A stretch of 64,000 nt of DNA from Sulfurovum sp. AR. Lineage in GTDB: Bacteria; Campylobacterota; Campylobacteria; Campylobacterales; Sulfurovaceae. Every line of letters begins with the position of its first letter. Position 1 is the stretch's first letter. Location: the NCBI RefSeq assembly GCF_000296775.1, contig NZ_AJLE01000002.1:62001-126000 (forward strand), read 5' to 3'. Below the pieces are notes generated by a model. It saw only the letters and a program-made list of their open reading frames with translations. It was not told where the DNA came from and ran no database searches. The translations under genes and the position numbers were made by a program. Of this stretch, positions 1 to 8,888 are shown piece by piece.

Positions 1-102
1 AAAATGCCTAAAGAGAAGATCAAAGATAAAACAATTATCATCAGCCTTTCTGGAAGAGGAGATAAAGATATGATACAGGCTATGGAGATTTTGAAGCTAT
101 AA
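1..102 (+). CDS. trpB: tryptophan synthase beta chain, C-terminal end (partial)
   Basis: Only the last 33 codons and the stop are inside the window; the gene enters from the left edge. The residues SLSGRGDKDM just before the end match the conserved C-terminal SGRGDKD signature of TrpB, the PLP enzyme that joins indole and serine to make tryptophan. The reading frame is open from base 1. Its 3' end overlaps the 3' end of the convergent minus-strand gene by 23 bases. Confidence 0.85.
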   Translation, partial: KMPKEKIKDKTIIISLSGRGDKDMIQAMEILKL

Positions 103-538
103 GCTCTTGAGTCTTTTGATGTCTGTAGGCAAACATTTTTTTCATATCTCGTTTGATCAGCCATACAATAGCTGTAGTCAGTGGCTCAAAAGGCAGCGAA
201 AAAGTAATTTCGTCCCGTAGTACACTGTGTGAATCATCCACTTGTATAAAGTGATGTTCATGCCTGAAGCTTTTAAAGGGTGACTGTGTTGCTGTATCAA
301 TGATAAGATCCGGATATTCTACTTTTTCAAATGTCAGTTTCCAGACAAAAGAAAACCATCCTTTTTTAATGCGTAGCACGGCTTTATTTCCCTCTTTCAA
401 AGGTGTATCAAGTTTGAGTATCTCAAGACTGGTATCTTTGGGTGTAATCAGAGGAAGATTCTTTGTGTTTGCATGAAAGTCAAAAAGGGTTTTGACACTG
501 CATGGTATTGGAGTTTCAAATATTAGTGTATGTTTCAT
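80..538 (-). CDS. SRPBCC (START-like) ligand-binding family protein
   Basis: A 152-residue protein with the look of the SRPBCC/polyketide-cyclase fold: an opening beta strand (HTLIFETPIPCS), a helix (TLFDFHANTKNL), then alternating strands and a long C-terminal helix (KRDMKKMFAYRHQKTQEL). Members bind hydrophobic ligands in a deep cavity; the ligand here cannot be read from sequence. It has no signal peptide, so it is probably cytoplasmic. It is convergent with trpB and divergent from the SDR gene at 689, so the 150-base gap to that gene should hold promoters for both. Confidence 0.7.
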   Translation of the reverse strand: MKHTLIFETPIPCSVKTLFDFHANTKNLPLITPKDTSLEILKLDTPLKEGNKAVLRIKKGWFSFVWKLTFEKVEYPDLIIDTATQSPFKSFRHEHHFIQVDDSHSVLRDEITFSLPFEPLTTAIVWLIKRDMKKMFAYRHQKTQELIASKSP

Positions 539-688
539 ATTTGCATTATGTCATGGGATATAAATCTTTTGTATAACCTTTTTGTCAATTCATTATTTTT
601 CAATCGACAATAAATGACTACAAAGATAGGTATAAAAATCATAAACTTACATAAAGATGAAAATAAAATCTCATAAAAGGAACCACAA

Positions 689-1456
689 ATGAAAAAGCGC
701 ATCTGGATTGTCGGTGGAAGCAGTGGGATTGGACTGGAACTTGTAAAAAAGTGGTTACAAGAGGGTATGTATGTTATTACCAGTGCCAGAAAGGCGAGCA
801 GTACAAAAGAACTTTTAACGCTCAAACAAATTTATGAAGAACAACTACAGATCGTAGACATAGATGTGACCTCTATAGCATCTGTAAAAAAAGCTGTACC
901 TCAAGCATGGAAACGTTTTGAGGGTATCGATATATGGTTCTATAATGCAGCAGTCTACGAAGTGATGTCTACAGAAGAGTGGGATGTTGAACATTTTGAA
1001 GCGATGATGCAGATCAATTATATGGGAGCAGTACGTGTGATGAGTGAACTTTTACCATATTTTGAAAGAAAAGGGGAGGGAAGGTGGATATGGAATGCCA
1101 GTCTCTCAAGCTACTTTGGCCTTCCTCTTGGAGGTGGGTACAGTGCACCTAAAGCGGCATTACTGAATTTGGCTGAGTCTCTACAGCCTGAGTTGAATGT
1201 CAAGGGTATAGAACTTCAGGTGATCAATCATGGTTTTGTGAAAACAAGACTGACACAGAAAAACAGTTTTGATATGCCAGAACTTATGACACCTGAAGAA
1301 GCAGCAGAAAATATTATCAGAGCGACAAAAAAACCATATCGTTTTGAGATACATTTTCCGTTTAAACTCTCTACCTTTTTGCAGGTATTACGCTTGATTC
1401 CCTACAGGATCTCTTTGGCATTGACTAAAAAGATGCTGCCTAAAGACATTTCGTAA
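689..1456 (+). CDS. short-chain dehydrogenase/reductase (SDR)
   Basis: A 255-residue classical SDR. The N-terminal Rossmann motif is GGSSGIG (residues about 8-14), the NAG-like motif appears as YNAAV, the catalytic Ser lies in NASLSS and the catalytic pair is YSAPK near residue 150. SDRs oxidise or reduce alcohol/ketone groups with NAD(P)H; the substrate is unknown. The SD AAAGGA is well placed before the ATG. It is the first gene of a long + strand run; an SDR is also found beside the flavin amine-oxidase and CFA-type genes of the singlet-oxygen regulon in Rhodobacter, so a role in lipid modification is inferred. Confidence 0.85.
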   Translation: MKKRIWIVGGSSGIGLELVKKWLQEGMYVITSARKASSTKELLTLKQIYEEQLQIVDIDVTSIASVKKAVPQAWKRFEGIDIWFYNAAVYEVMSTEEWDVEHFEAMMQINYMGAVRVMSELLPYFERKGEGRWIWNASLSSYFGLPLGGGYSAPKAALLNLAESLQPELNVKGIELQVINHGFVKTRLTQKNSFDMPELMTPEEAAENIIRATKKPYRFEIHFPFKLSTFLQVLRLIPYRISLALTKKMLPKDIS

Positions 1457-1463
1457 GGATGCT

Positions 1464-1889
1464 ATGATGAACCAAGAGAAATTGAGCCATTATTTTGAAA
1501 CACTGAATGAAGGTGTTGACATTGAAGATTTTCGTACTATCTATGATGATGCTGTTGTTTTCAAGGATCCCTTCAATGAAGTAAAGGGTATACGAGCAGT
1601 ATATGAAGTATTTGAACATATGTATCAGACTCTGGATAAACCAAGATTTATCATTAAAGAATACATAGACAAACAAAATGTGGCCTACGTCAAATGGGAT
1701 TTTACCTTTGCATTTAAAGGTGAAAAGAATGAAAACAGGTTTGAAGGGGTAAGTCGCTTGCAAATAAATAACCAAGGAAAGATTATATCGCATGTTGACT
1801 TTTGGGATGCGGCTGAGCATATATATGAAAAGATGCCTGTAGTAGGGTCTGTTCTTAGATTGATCAAGCGCAAGATTTCGAGAAGTTGA
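1464..1889 (+). CDS. NTF2-like / SnoaL-like family protein
   Basis: A 141-residue single-domain protein with the NTF2-like cone fold pattern: N-terminal helices (LSHYFETLNEGVDIEDFRTIYDD), VVFKDPFNEVKG followed by helices, then strands ending in GKIISHVDFWD. Such proteins act as small ligand-binding or isomerase-like enzymes. The start lies 7 bases after the SDR stop with AAGGA overlapping that stop; a second ATG at 1467 has slightly better spacing. NTF2-like proteins regularly sit next to SDR and CFA-type genes in proteobacterial clusters of this kind. The reaction is unknown. Confidence 0.75.
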   Translation: MMNQEKLSHYFETLNEGVDIEDFRTIYDDAVVFKDPFNEVKGIRAVYEVFEHMYQTLDKPRFIIKEYIDKQNVAYVKWDFTFAFKGEKNENRFEGVSRLQINNQGKIISHVDFWDAAEHIYEKMPVVGSVLRLIKRKISRS

Positions 1890-1893
1890 CCTT

Positions 1894-2184
1894 ATGCAAA
1901 ACTCAAAAACCTTAGGAATATGTGCTACCTGTTCTCGTCATACAGCATTGACAAAACACCACCTTATACCGAAAAAAAGACATAAAAAAATGAAAAACAG
2001 TTCTATCAATGAATTGCTTGATGCGGTTATTTATGTATGTCGTACCTGTCATAACGGTATACATGATTTGTATGATGAACATACCCTTTCTAAAGAGTTT
2101 AATACACTTGAAAAACTCTGTGCTGATGAGAGATTGCGTAAACATTTTATGTGGGTATCAAAATGTAAAAAGGGTGTACAATGA
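1894..2184 (+). CDS. small HNH-like zinc-binding protein
   Basis: A 96-residue protein with two CxxC pairs, CATC near residue 10 and CRTC near residue 50, and HNH-type residues HHLIP and CHNGIH. This is the arrangement of a minimal HNH nuclease domain: a treble-clef zinc site plus histidines. Whether it cuts DNA is unknown; many small HNH proteins inside metabolic operons have no shown substrate. It begins 4 bases after the NTF2-like stop, and its own stop overlaps the next ATG in an ATGA junction, so it is translated as part of the same operon. Confidence 0.65.
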   Translation: MQNSKTLGICATCSRHTALTKHHLIPKKRHKKMKNSSINELLDAVIYVCRTCHNGIHDLYDEHTLSKEFNTLEKLCADERLRKHFMWVSKCKKGVQ

Positions 2185-3449
2185 AACAAGAAAAACTTAC
2201 ATATTTTACATTGATCTCCTACGCTTCAACTGCAATACCCCTTGCTATGTTAGGACTTCCACTGTATATCTATCTGCCTACCTTTTATTCACAGAGTGTA
2301 GGAATAAGTGTAACACTAGTAGGTCTTATTCTTTTTTTTGCACGACTCACGGATGTTATTACAGATCCACTGGTAGGACTTTACAGTGATAGACTTCAAA
2401 GCAGATATGGGAAAAGAAAACCTTTTATACTTACAGGTTCCTTGATCTTAGTTGCAAGTTTTTATGCACTGATACATCCACCTGAAAATCAGACTGAACT
2501 ATGGCTTTTTAGTTTTTCAATATTGGTTTACTTAGGATGGAGTATTGTATCCATACCCTATCTTGCATGGAGTGCCGAGATCACTTCAGACTATCATGAA
2601 AAGACCCGTTTGAGTGGAGCAAGAGAGCTTTTTACTATACTCGGTGCATTGGCAGCACTTCTTATACCGTACCTTTATAGTGTTTCAGAATCCGCAGATA
2701 AAAGCCTGAGTATCTTATATACTGCATTTCTGATAGCACTCATTTTGATGCTTCCTCTTACCCTTACGGGTATTAAAGAAAGTAGAGTAAAACCTACTAA
2801 GCACATTACATTTAGAGAGGTTAAAACACTCTGGCAGAAAATACCTGCACTTAGCCGACTGCAATCAGCTTTTACACTTAACTCACTGGCAAATGCTCTT
2901 CCTGCAACACTTTTTTTGTTTTTTGTTCAGCTTGTCTTGGAAGAAGAATCAAAAACAGGTCCACTGCTTTTACTCTATTTTGCTTCAGGTATAGCAGGCT
3001 TACCTTTTTGGACTATGTTAGCCAAAAAGATAGGCAAACGGAAAAGCTGGCTGGGTTCTATGTTACTTGCTTCTACTGCCTTTGTCTTTGTTCCCTTTCT
3101 CGGTAGTGGCGATCTTGTATGGTTTGCATGTATTACTTTCGTCTCAGGGCTCTCTTTAGGTGCAGATATGGCATTGCCATCTTCCATTCAGGCAGATGTG
3201 GTACAAAAGATAGAAAAAGAAAAATCTTCTTATGCCGGCATACTGTTTGGAATCTGGGCTATGTTGACCAAGTTTGCACTTGCACTATCTGTGGGTATAG
3301 GGTTTGTCATATTAGGGGCAGTGGGGTTTGATCCTCATGAACCTACACCATTGGCACTGACTACACTTGCCTTACTCTATGGCGGTGCACCGGTTTTTTT
3401 CAAAATGATCGCGTTTTGGATTATGAAAGATTATCGTGAAACAGTCTAA
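2181..3449 (+). CDS. MFS transporter, GPH (glycoside-pentoside-hexuronide) cation symporter type
   Basis: A 422-residue inner-membrane protein with about 12 hydrophobic segments. The loop after TM2 reads DVITDPLVGLYSDR...YGKRKPF, the signature of the GPH/MelB-like branch of the major facilitator superfamily. The start overlaps the HNH gene by 4 bases (ATGA). In Rhodobacter sphaeroides a GPH-type symporter lies in the same sigma-E regulated cluster as the flavin amine oxidase and DUF1365 genes, which suggests that the substrate is linked to lipid modification rather than sugar uptake; that step is inference. Confidence 0.85.
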   Translation: MKQEKLTYFTLISYASTAIPLAMLGLPLYIYLPTFYSQSVGISVTLVGLILFFARLTDVITDPLVGLYSDRLQSRYGKRKPFILTGSLILVASFYALIHPPENQTELWLFSFSILVYLGWSIVSIPYLAWSAEITSDYHEKTRLSGARELFTILGALAALLIPYLYSVSESADKSLSILYTAFLIALILMLPLTLTGIKESRVKPTKHITFREVKTLWQKIPALSRLQSAFTLNSLANALPATLFLFFVQLVLEEESKTGPLLLLYFASGIAGLPFWTMLAKKIGKRKSWLGSMLLASTAFVFVPFLGSGDLVWFACITFVSGLSLGADMALPSSIQADVVQKIEKEKSSYAGILFGIWAMLTKFALALSVGIGFVILGAVGFDPHEPTPLALTTLALLYGGAPVFFKMIAFWIMKDYRETV

Positions 3450-3900
3450 CCTTAGTCCTTCAATTTTATTTTTAATGACATTTATTTTAGGTGTATATCT
3501 TTCGTGGATTCAACCTTTGAATTTTAAACTTTATATAGATAGTGATAGTGATGTAATACGATTTATAGGGCTAATTTTACTTTTCGTTAGCCTGATACTC
3601 ACTATCTTGGCTTATAGAATGTTTAAAAATCATTTCACCCCTCATGCCCCCTTTTCTACACCTACGGTACTTATAGACAGCGGTGTTTTTGCTATGAGTA
3701 GAAACCCTGTCTACTTGGCATTGGTATTGTCTCAATTTGGTTTGGGTTTTGTATTAGATATGGTGTGGCTTTTGCCTTCTGCTCTGATTTTATGGATTAC
3801 CCTTTATTACCTGATTGTACCAGATGAAGAAAAGATTTTAGAAAGCCTATTCAAAGAGAGATATACACACTACAAACAACACACACGTCGCTGGTTTTAA
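3436..3900 (+). CDS. isoprenylcysteine carboxyl methyltransferase (ICMT)-like membrane methyltransferase
   Basis: A 154-residue integral membrane protein with about four hydrophobic segments and the C-terminal pattern of the PEMT/ICMT family: SRNPVYLALVLSQFGL, then VPDEEKILESLFKERYTHYKQHTRRWF. That helix pair forms the SAM-binding pocket in characterised members. The acceptor in bacteria is usually unknown. Translation probably starts at a GTG that overlaps the MFS gene by 14 bases. It likely methylates a lipid or a membrane-associated substrate. Confidence 0.75.
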   Translation: MKQSNLSPSILFLMTFILGVYLSWIQPLNFKLYIDSDSDVIRFIGLILLFVSLILTILAYRMFKNHFTPHAPFSTPTVLIDSGVFAMSRNPVYLALVLSQFGLGFVLDMVWLLPSALILWITLYYLIVPDEEKILESLFKERYTHYKQHTRRWF

Positions 3901-3982
3901 TCAACTGACAAAATAACAATACAAAAAGATTTAAAAACAGCATAAACTACAGTTAGAGTAAAAAACTGTAAAGGAGCTAGAG

Positions 3983-4498
3983 ATGAAAAAATTGTTATTT
4001 ATTTTATTTTCAACATTTTTGTTTTCTAACGCCCCTTTGCCTGTACCTCATGTAGACGTTAAAGCGTTTAGCGGTCTATGGTATGAAGTAGCAAGAACTT
4101 ATAACAGTTATCAAAAAGATTGTGTTGCATCGTCGGTTGAATATGCATTGCAAAACGACAGTACTTACAAAGTTTTCAACCGATGTTTTGAAAATATCAT
4201 AGGTGGAGATCTTATAGAGTACAAAGGTACTGCGGAGCCTAAGAATGGAAACTCTATGTCAAAGATAGACATGACCTATTTTTATATTTTTACACGTGAA
4301 TACCGTGTTATTTACTTAGAAAAAGATTACTCTGCTGCAGTGGTAACAGATGAAGAGATGGATCAGGTCTGGGTGCTGAGCAGAAAGCCTCAGTTGCCAA
4401 AAAGAAAACTCAAGAAGATTCTATCGAAACTTGAAAAAAAGATGGATGTGAAGAGACTGATCTTTACACCACAAGACAAAAAAGGACGTTACAAATGA
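3983..4498 (+). CDS. lipocalin family protein (Blc-like)
   Basis: A 171-residue protein with an N-terminal signal peptide (KKLLFILFSTFLFSNA) and the lipocalin first motif SGLWYEVAR, followed by the CVASSVEYAL strand. The later strands contain YFYIFTREYRVIYLEKDYSAAVV and VWVLSRKP, typical of Blc-type bacterial lipocalins. These bind lysophospholipids or fatty acids in the periplasm. There is no lipobox Cys, so it is probably soluble rather than lipid-anchored. AAAGGAG precedes the ATG; the stop overlaps the next start (ATGA). The lipid ligand fits the neighbouring lipid-modifying genes. Confidence 0.85.
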   Translation: MKKLLFILFSTFLFSNAPLPVPHVDVKAFSGLWYEVARTYNSYQKDCVASSVEYALQNDSTYKVFNRCFENIIGGDLIEYKGTAEPKNGNSMSKIDMTYFYIFTREYRVIYLEKDYSAAVVTDEEMDQVWVLSRKPQLPKRKLKKILSKLEKKMDVKRLIFTPQDKKGRYK

Positions 4499-5730
4499 AA
4501 ATTGCAGTACTTGGAGCAGGCATCAGCGGTTTGGGTTCTGCCTATCTTTTAAGCCAAAAACATGAAGTAGATCTGTATGAAAAAGAAGGACGTCTTGGAG
4601 GACATGCACGTACTACCATGGTAGAGGAAGATGACAAACGTTTTGGTGTTGATACAGGTTTTTTGGTATTCAACCATGAGACCTATCCGCTTTTGACCAA
4701 ACTCTTTTCAAAACTGGATGTCAAGATAGAAAACAGTGACATGAGTTTCGGTTTTTGGGACGAAGTATCCAATACGGCCTATAATGGTCAATCTCTTAGT
4801 GGTCTATTCTTCCAGAAAAGAAATCTTTTTTCATTGTCTCACTACAGAATGATAGCCGATATTATGCGGTTCAATAAAACGGCTAACATCGATATAGACG
4901 AAAATAGTTCTGCACTAGATGGTACTCTTGGAGAATATCTTGAGTCCTATTCGAAGGTATTCAAAGAACGTTATATCATACCGATGGGAGCTGCTATCTG
5001 GTCAACACCGAGTGACAAAATGCATGATTTTCCTGCAAGGACTTTTGTACAGTTCTTTAAAAACCACGGACTGCTTGGTGTTACGACACAGCATCAGTGG
5101 CTTACTGTAAGCGGAGGTTCAAAAAATTATGTAGAGAAGATTAAAGCGCACATTTCAGGAAAGATCATTTTGAACAGTGATGTGGTGGGTATTAAGCGCC
5201 ATGATGACTATGTGATACTTCTCCATCAAGACGGGAGTGAGAGCCATTATGACAAAGTAGTCATGGCAATGCATGCACCTGAGGCATTAGAGTTGCTACA
5301 GGATGCCACAGCTGAAGAAGAGGAGATACTTTCTGCTTTCCCTTACAAGCAAAACGATGCACTACTGCATAATGACAGTAAGGCACTTTACCCGGACAAG
5401 AAGATCTATGCAGCATGGAACTATAAAACAGGTGGGAAAGAGAATGCCGTGACACTCTCTTACTGGATAAACAGGCTGCAAAATCTTGACAGTAAGAAAG
5501 AGTATTTTGTCTCTTTGAATGAAACTTCAGAGCTGGAAAATGTGATAGAACAGATCTCTTATGCACATCCGCAGTTTGACAGCAGGGCGATCATGATGCA
5601 ATCCAGACGTGAAGAGATCAATGGTCAGAACCATACGTACTATGCGGGTGCCTACTGGCGTTACGGTTTCCATGAAGATGGACTCTGGAGTGCCAACACG
5701 ATAGCCCAGAGCTTTGGATGTGCATTATGA
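4495..5730 (+). CDS. FAD-dependent amine-oxidase-like protein of the CFA/DUF1365 cluster
   Basis: A 411-residue flavoprotein. It starts with the dinucleotide-binding motif GAGISGLGSAYLL and the following acidic residue in DLYEKEGRLGGHART. The body matches the NAD(P)-binding, flavin amine-oxidase-like proteins often annotated as cyclopropane-fatty-acid biosynthesis related, with GVDTGFLVFN and the C-terminal YAGAYWRYGFHEDGLWSA. It probably oxidises or reduces a lipid acyl chain. In Rhodobacter the homologous gene is in the singlet-oxygen regulon. It overlaps both neighbours by 4 bases, indicating translational coupling with lipocalin and DUF1365. Confidence 0.85.
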   Translation: MKIAVLGAGISGLGSAYLLSQKHEVDLYEKEGRLGGHARTTMVEEDDKRFGVDTGFLVFNHETYPLLTKLFSKLDVKIENSDMSFGFWDEVSNTAYNGQSLSGLFFQKRNLFSLSHYRMIADIMRFNKTANIDIDENSSALDGTLGEYLESYSKVFKERYIIPMGAAIWSTPSDKMHDFPARTFVQFFKNHGLLGVTTQHQWLTVSGGSKNYVEKIKAHISGKIILNSDVVGIKRHDDYVILLHQDGSESHYDKVVMAMHAPEALELLQDATAEEEEILSAFPYKQNDALLHNDSKALYPDKKIYAAWNYKTGGKENAVTLSYWINRLQNLDSKKEYFVSLNETSELENVIEQISYAHPQFDSRAIMMQSRREEINGQNHTYYAGAYWRYGFHEDGLWSANTIAQSFGCAL

Positions 5731-6467
5731 GCCATAGTTTTTTTGAAGGAACGGTCTATCATAAACGGTATACACCAAAGGTTCATGAATTTACCTACCC
5801 CTTCTATCTGTTGGATATCGATCTGAGCTTACTGAATACACTGAAAAACAAGCTTTTCTCATTCGAAGGGGTGAACCTTTTTTCTTTCAAAAGTAAAGAT
5901 CATTTTGGCCAAAGTGAAGATTTTAAGCAGAATGTAGAAGCATTACTCCAGAAGTTTGAACTTACACCTAGTGAAAATATGCATTTTATGACCCTTCCAA
6001 GAGTTGCAAATTTTGTATTTAATCCTATAAGTGTACTGATACTTTTTAATGAGAAGACACCAACACATCTTTTTGCTGAAGTACATAACTACAACGGTGG
6101 GAGAGTCGTCTACCCTGTGATATTAGAGACAAAAAAGAATGATGTCTATGAAGGCAAAGTAATGAAAGATATGTATGTTTCTCCTTTTTTGGAAACGAAG
6201 GGAGAGTACCGATTTACACTGCAGTATCAAGAGACAAAAATGTCACTGAAAGTGGATCTCTATGAAGAAGGAAACAAAAAACTGACTGCTTCTTTCAGAG
6301 GCAGAGCAAAGCCCTTTAAGAGTACAACGGTTGTAAAACTGTTTGCACGTCACTCTTTTTTAACATTTTGGGTGGTTACAAGAACATTGTGGCAAACCTT
6401 AAAGCTTTGGCGAAAAGGATTGACCTGGTATTCGCCAACAGCAGCAGATCAAATAAGGAGGTATTGA
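5727..6467 (+). CDS. DUF1365 family protein
   Basis: A 246-residue cytoplasmic protein of DUF1365. Visible family features are the opening SHSFFEGTVYHKRYTPKVHEFTYPFY, RVANFVFNPISVLILF, and the C-terminal TVVKLFARHSFLTFWVVTRTLWQTLKLWRKG. The activity is unknown; the gene almost always sits between the flavin oxidase and the CFA synthase. I chose the ATG at 5727, which forms an ATGA overlap with the upstream stop, over the ATG at 5718. A strong SD for the next gene lies in its last codons. Confidence 0.85.
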   Translation: MSHSFFEGTVYHKRYTPKVHEFTYPFYLLDIDLSLLNTLKNKLFSFEGVNLFSFKSKDHFGQSEDFKQNVEALLQKFELTPSENMHFMTLPRVANFVFNPISVLILFNEKTPTHLFAEVHNYNGGRVVYPVILETKKNDVYEGKVMKDMYVSPFLETKGEYRFTLQYQETKMSLKVDLYEEGNKKLTASFRGRAKPFKSTTVVKLFARHSFLTFWVVTRTLWQTLKLWRKGLTWYSPTAADQIRRY

Positions 6468-6468
6468 A

Positions 6469-7695
6469 ATGAAAGGATTTTGGAACAAATTCGGAGACAG
6501 ATATTTAAAGCGTATTGAACAGGGAACACTGAAAGTAATCTACAGTGACGGAACCAAAAAAATCTATGGAAACGGTGAATCTCCAAAAACAAGTATGATC
6601 ATACATGACAGCCGCTTTTTTAGACGTCTTGCACTTTATGGTGATATAGGATTTGCAGAGAGTTACATGGACGGTGATTTTGAAACTACCGACCTAACGA
6701 ACCTGATCAGTATTGCACTGCTGAACTCAAAAGCATTGGCAGCAAAAAGTGAAGATAAAAGCACTAACCATTTTATCAACCTATTGCCTCAGCTCAACAA
6801 GATAAAGCACTGGATGCGTAAAAACTCTAAAACGCAGTCACAAAAAAATATCTCACAGCACTATGACCTCTCTAATGATTTTTTTGAATTGATGCTGGAT
6901 GATACGATGATGTATTCCAGTGCAGTATTTGAACACCCGGAAGAGTCACTGTATGAAGCACAACAAAGAAAGATCAAACTGCTTTCAGACAAGCTACGCC
7001 TTAAGCCGGGGGCTAAAGTACTTGAGATAGGTTCGGGCTGGGGAGCAATGGCGATTCACCTGGCCAAAGAGAAACAGTGCGAGGTGACAACAGTTACACT
7101 GAGTAAAGAGCAAAAAGCACTTTGTGAAAAGCGTTTTAGAAAAGAAGAGGTCGATAACCAGATAGAGATCCTGCTTAAGGACTACAGGGATCTTGATGGC
7201 ACTTTTGATGCCATCATTGCAGTAGAAATGTTTGAAGCAGTCGGAAAAGAATATTTTGATGTTTTTTTCAAAAAATGCGAATCACTCCTCAAGCCTTCAG
7301 GTGTAATGGTGATGCAGGTTATTACTATGCCAGATCAGCGCTATGATGCCTATAGTAGAGGAACCGACTTTATCCAGAAGTATATTTTCCCGGGAGGACA
7401 TTTGCCAAGTGTCAGCAAAATACTTCAAACAACGACAAATCACACCCGTTTAAATCTTTTACATATGGAAGAGTTTACAGAAGATTATGCGAAAACTCTA
7501 AGATTATGGCATGATGCGTTCAGGTCCAAGCTTCATAAGGTTAAAGAACTCGGATTCGATGAATACTTTATACGGATGTGGAAAATGTATCTTTGTTACT
7601 GTGAAGCAGCATTTTTAACGCGAAATATCAATTTGGTACAAGTGGCTTTTACCCGTGATCAGAACATACATTTGAATAAAGGATTGGTAGCATGA
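6469..7695 (+). CDS. cyclopropane-fatty-acyl-phospholipid synthase family protein
   Basis: A 408-residue SAM-dependent methyltransferase acting on unsaturated acyl chains of membrane phospholipids. SAM motif I is VLEIGSGWGAMAIHLA near residue 180. The family segments LMLDDTMMYSSAVFE and GTDFIQKYIFPGGHLPS are present, as is the C-terminal helical part. The length fits the family. TAAGGAGGT precedes the ATG, one of the strongest ribosome-binding sites in the window. It may make cyclopropane or other methyl-branched chains together with the flavin oxidase and DUF1365. Confidence 0.9.
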   Translation: MKGFWNKFGDRYLKRIEQGTLKVIYSDGTKKIYGNGESPKTSMIIHDSRFFRRLALYGDIGFAESYMDGDFETTDLTNLISIALLNSKALAAKSEDKSTNHFINLLPQLNKIKHWMRKNSKTQSQKNISQHYDLSNDFFELMLDDTMMYSSAVFEHPEESLYEAQQRKIKLLSDKLRLKPGAKVLEIGSGWGAMAIHLAKEKQCEVTTVTLSKEQKALCEKRFRKEEVDNQIEILLKDYRDLDGTFDAIIAVEMFEAVGKEYFDVFFKKCESLLKPSGVMVMQVITMPDQRYDAYSRGTDFIQKYIFPGGHLPSVSKILQTTTNHTRLNLLHMEEFTEDYAKTLRLWHDAFRSKLHKVKELGFDEYFIRMWKMYLCYCEAAFLTRNINLVQVAFTRDQNIHLNKGLVA

Positions 7696-8246
7696 AACTC
7701 AAATCTATTTTAACACTTGGAATATGCGGACTCTTAACAGGGTGTGGCAGCAGTATGAAGATTGATGATTTCTCCAACACTACACCTGAGTTCATCCCTC
7801 AAAAGTATTTTAACGGACCAATGACCGCATACGGTATAGTGAAAGACAGAGATGGAAAGATCATTAGGCGTTTCAAAGGAAAACTAGTAGGAAGCTGGGA
7901 CAAGAATGGTGTAGGTACCCTGGATGAGAAATTTGTCTATGATGATGGAGAAACACAGACACGTGTCTGGACCCTGACACCTACTGGAGAGAAAACCTTT
8001 ACAGGCACTGCCGGAGACATTGTTGGTGAAGCGCAGATGATTGCAAAAGGCAATACAGTTATGATAGACTATACGATGCGTGTCCCGTACAATAAGTCAA
8101 CGATAGATATCAATGTACGTGACTGGCTGCATCTTCAAGAAGATGGTGTAATTTTAAATCATTCTAAAATGAAAAAATTCGGTTTTGAAGTGGGTGAACT
8201 GGTGATCACAATCATTAAAGATTTTCCTGCCGATGCAATGGATTAA
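7692..8246 (+). CDS. DUF3833 family lipoprotein
   Basis: A 184-residue lipoprotein. The signal peptide ends in the lipobox LLTGC (Cys near residue 18). The mature part matches DUF3833: [30 protein letters not shown], then [15 protein letters not shown] and the closing [13 protein letters not shown]. The fold resembles a lipocalin-like barrel, so lipid handling at the membrane is likely but inferred. The ATGA overlap with the CFA synthase stop shows coupled translation. DUF3833 is a regular member of this lipid cluster in gammaproteobacteria. Confidence 0.85.
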   Translation: MKLKSILTLGICGLLTGCGSSMKIDDFSNTTPEFIPQKYFNGPMTAYGIVKDRDGKIIRRFKGKLVGSWDKNGVGTLDEKFVYDDGETQTRVWTLTPTGEKTFTGTAGDIVGEAQMIAKGNTVMIDYTMRVPYNKSTIDINVRDWLHLQEDGVILNHSKMKKFGFEVGELVITIIKDFPADAMD

Positions 8247-8256
8247 AGGAGACAGT

Positions 8257-8805
8257 ATGTTAAAAGGTATCTTATCTTTATTGTTTATATTGAGTGTGAA
8301 TACGTTAGCAAAGGATGTACAGATGAAAACAATTTATGATTTTAAAGTTAAAACTATTGAAGGGAAAGAGACAACACTGGAACCATACAAAGGAAAGGTG
8401 TTGCTTATCGTAAATGTTGCGAGTAAATGTGGCTATACACCTCAATATGATGGACTTGAAACACTCTACAAAAAATATAAGGATCAAGGATTGGTGGTAC
8501 TTGGATTTCCATGTAACCAGTTTGGTTCCCAGGAACCAGGTTCTGAAAAAGAGATACAGAATTTTTGTCGTGTGAACTTTGGTGTGACTTTCCCTATGTT
8601 CTCCAAGATCAATGTCAACGGCGATGATACGCATCCACTTTACAGATATCTTAAATCAGAACAGCCGGGAATTTTGGGTACAGAAGCGATCAAATGGAAC
8701 TTTACGAAATTCCTTGTGGATAGAGAGGGTAAGGTAGTTGAGCGTTTTGGTTCATCTACCAAACCTAAAGAACTCGAAGAAAAGATAGAAGCACTACTAA
8801 AATAG
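8257..8805 (+). CDS. glutathione peroxidase family protein
   Basis: A 182-residue thiol peroxidase with a hydrophobic signal-like N-terminus ([17 protein letters not shown]), so probably periplasmic. The catalytic Cys is in [12 protein letters not shown], the second signature is [13 protein letters not shown] and the tetrad Trp/Asn is in [14 protein letters not shown]. Such enzymes reduce lipid or organic hydroperoxides, usually with thioredoxin. I chose ATG 8257 because AAAGGAGA lies just before it; an upstream ATG at 8233 would run through that SD. Placement after the lipid genes fits protection of membranes from peroxides. Confidence 0.9.
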   Translation: MLKGILSLLFILSVNTLAKDVQMKTIYDFKVKTIEGKETTLEPYKGKVLLIVNVASKCGYTPQYDGLETLYKKYKDQGLVVLGFPCNQFGSQEPGSEKEIQNFCRVNFGVTFPMFSKINVNGDDTHPLYRYLKSEQPGILGTEAIKWNFTKFLVDREGKVVERFGSSTKPKELEEKIEALLK

Positions 8806-8819
8806 ACCTGATCTGTTTA

Positions 8820-8857
8820 CTCTATGTAATATATTATTGCACACGGAGTACATAGAG
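8820..8857. other. inverted repeat between gpx and the epimerase gene
   Basis: CTCTATGTA (8820-8828) pairs with TACATAGAG (8849-8857), a perfect 9-bp stem around a 20-base loop. There is no T-tract after it, so it is a weak terminator candidate; it could be an mRNA-stabilising hairpin or an operator for the next gene, which starts 32 bases later. Confidence 0.4.
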
Positions 8858-8888
8858 AGTCTCTACAATAATAAAAAGGAGACAAGTG

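Noticed and set aside
535-825. 96-codon hydrophobic open frame on the minus strand
   Set aside because: It overlaps the start of the SDR gene and the intergenic promoter region, with no SD; judged to be chance in AT-rich DNA.
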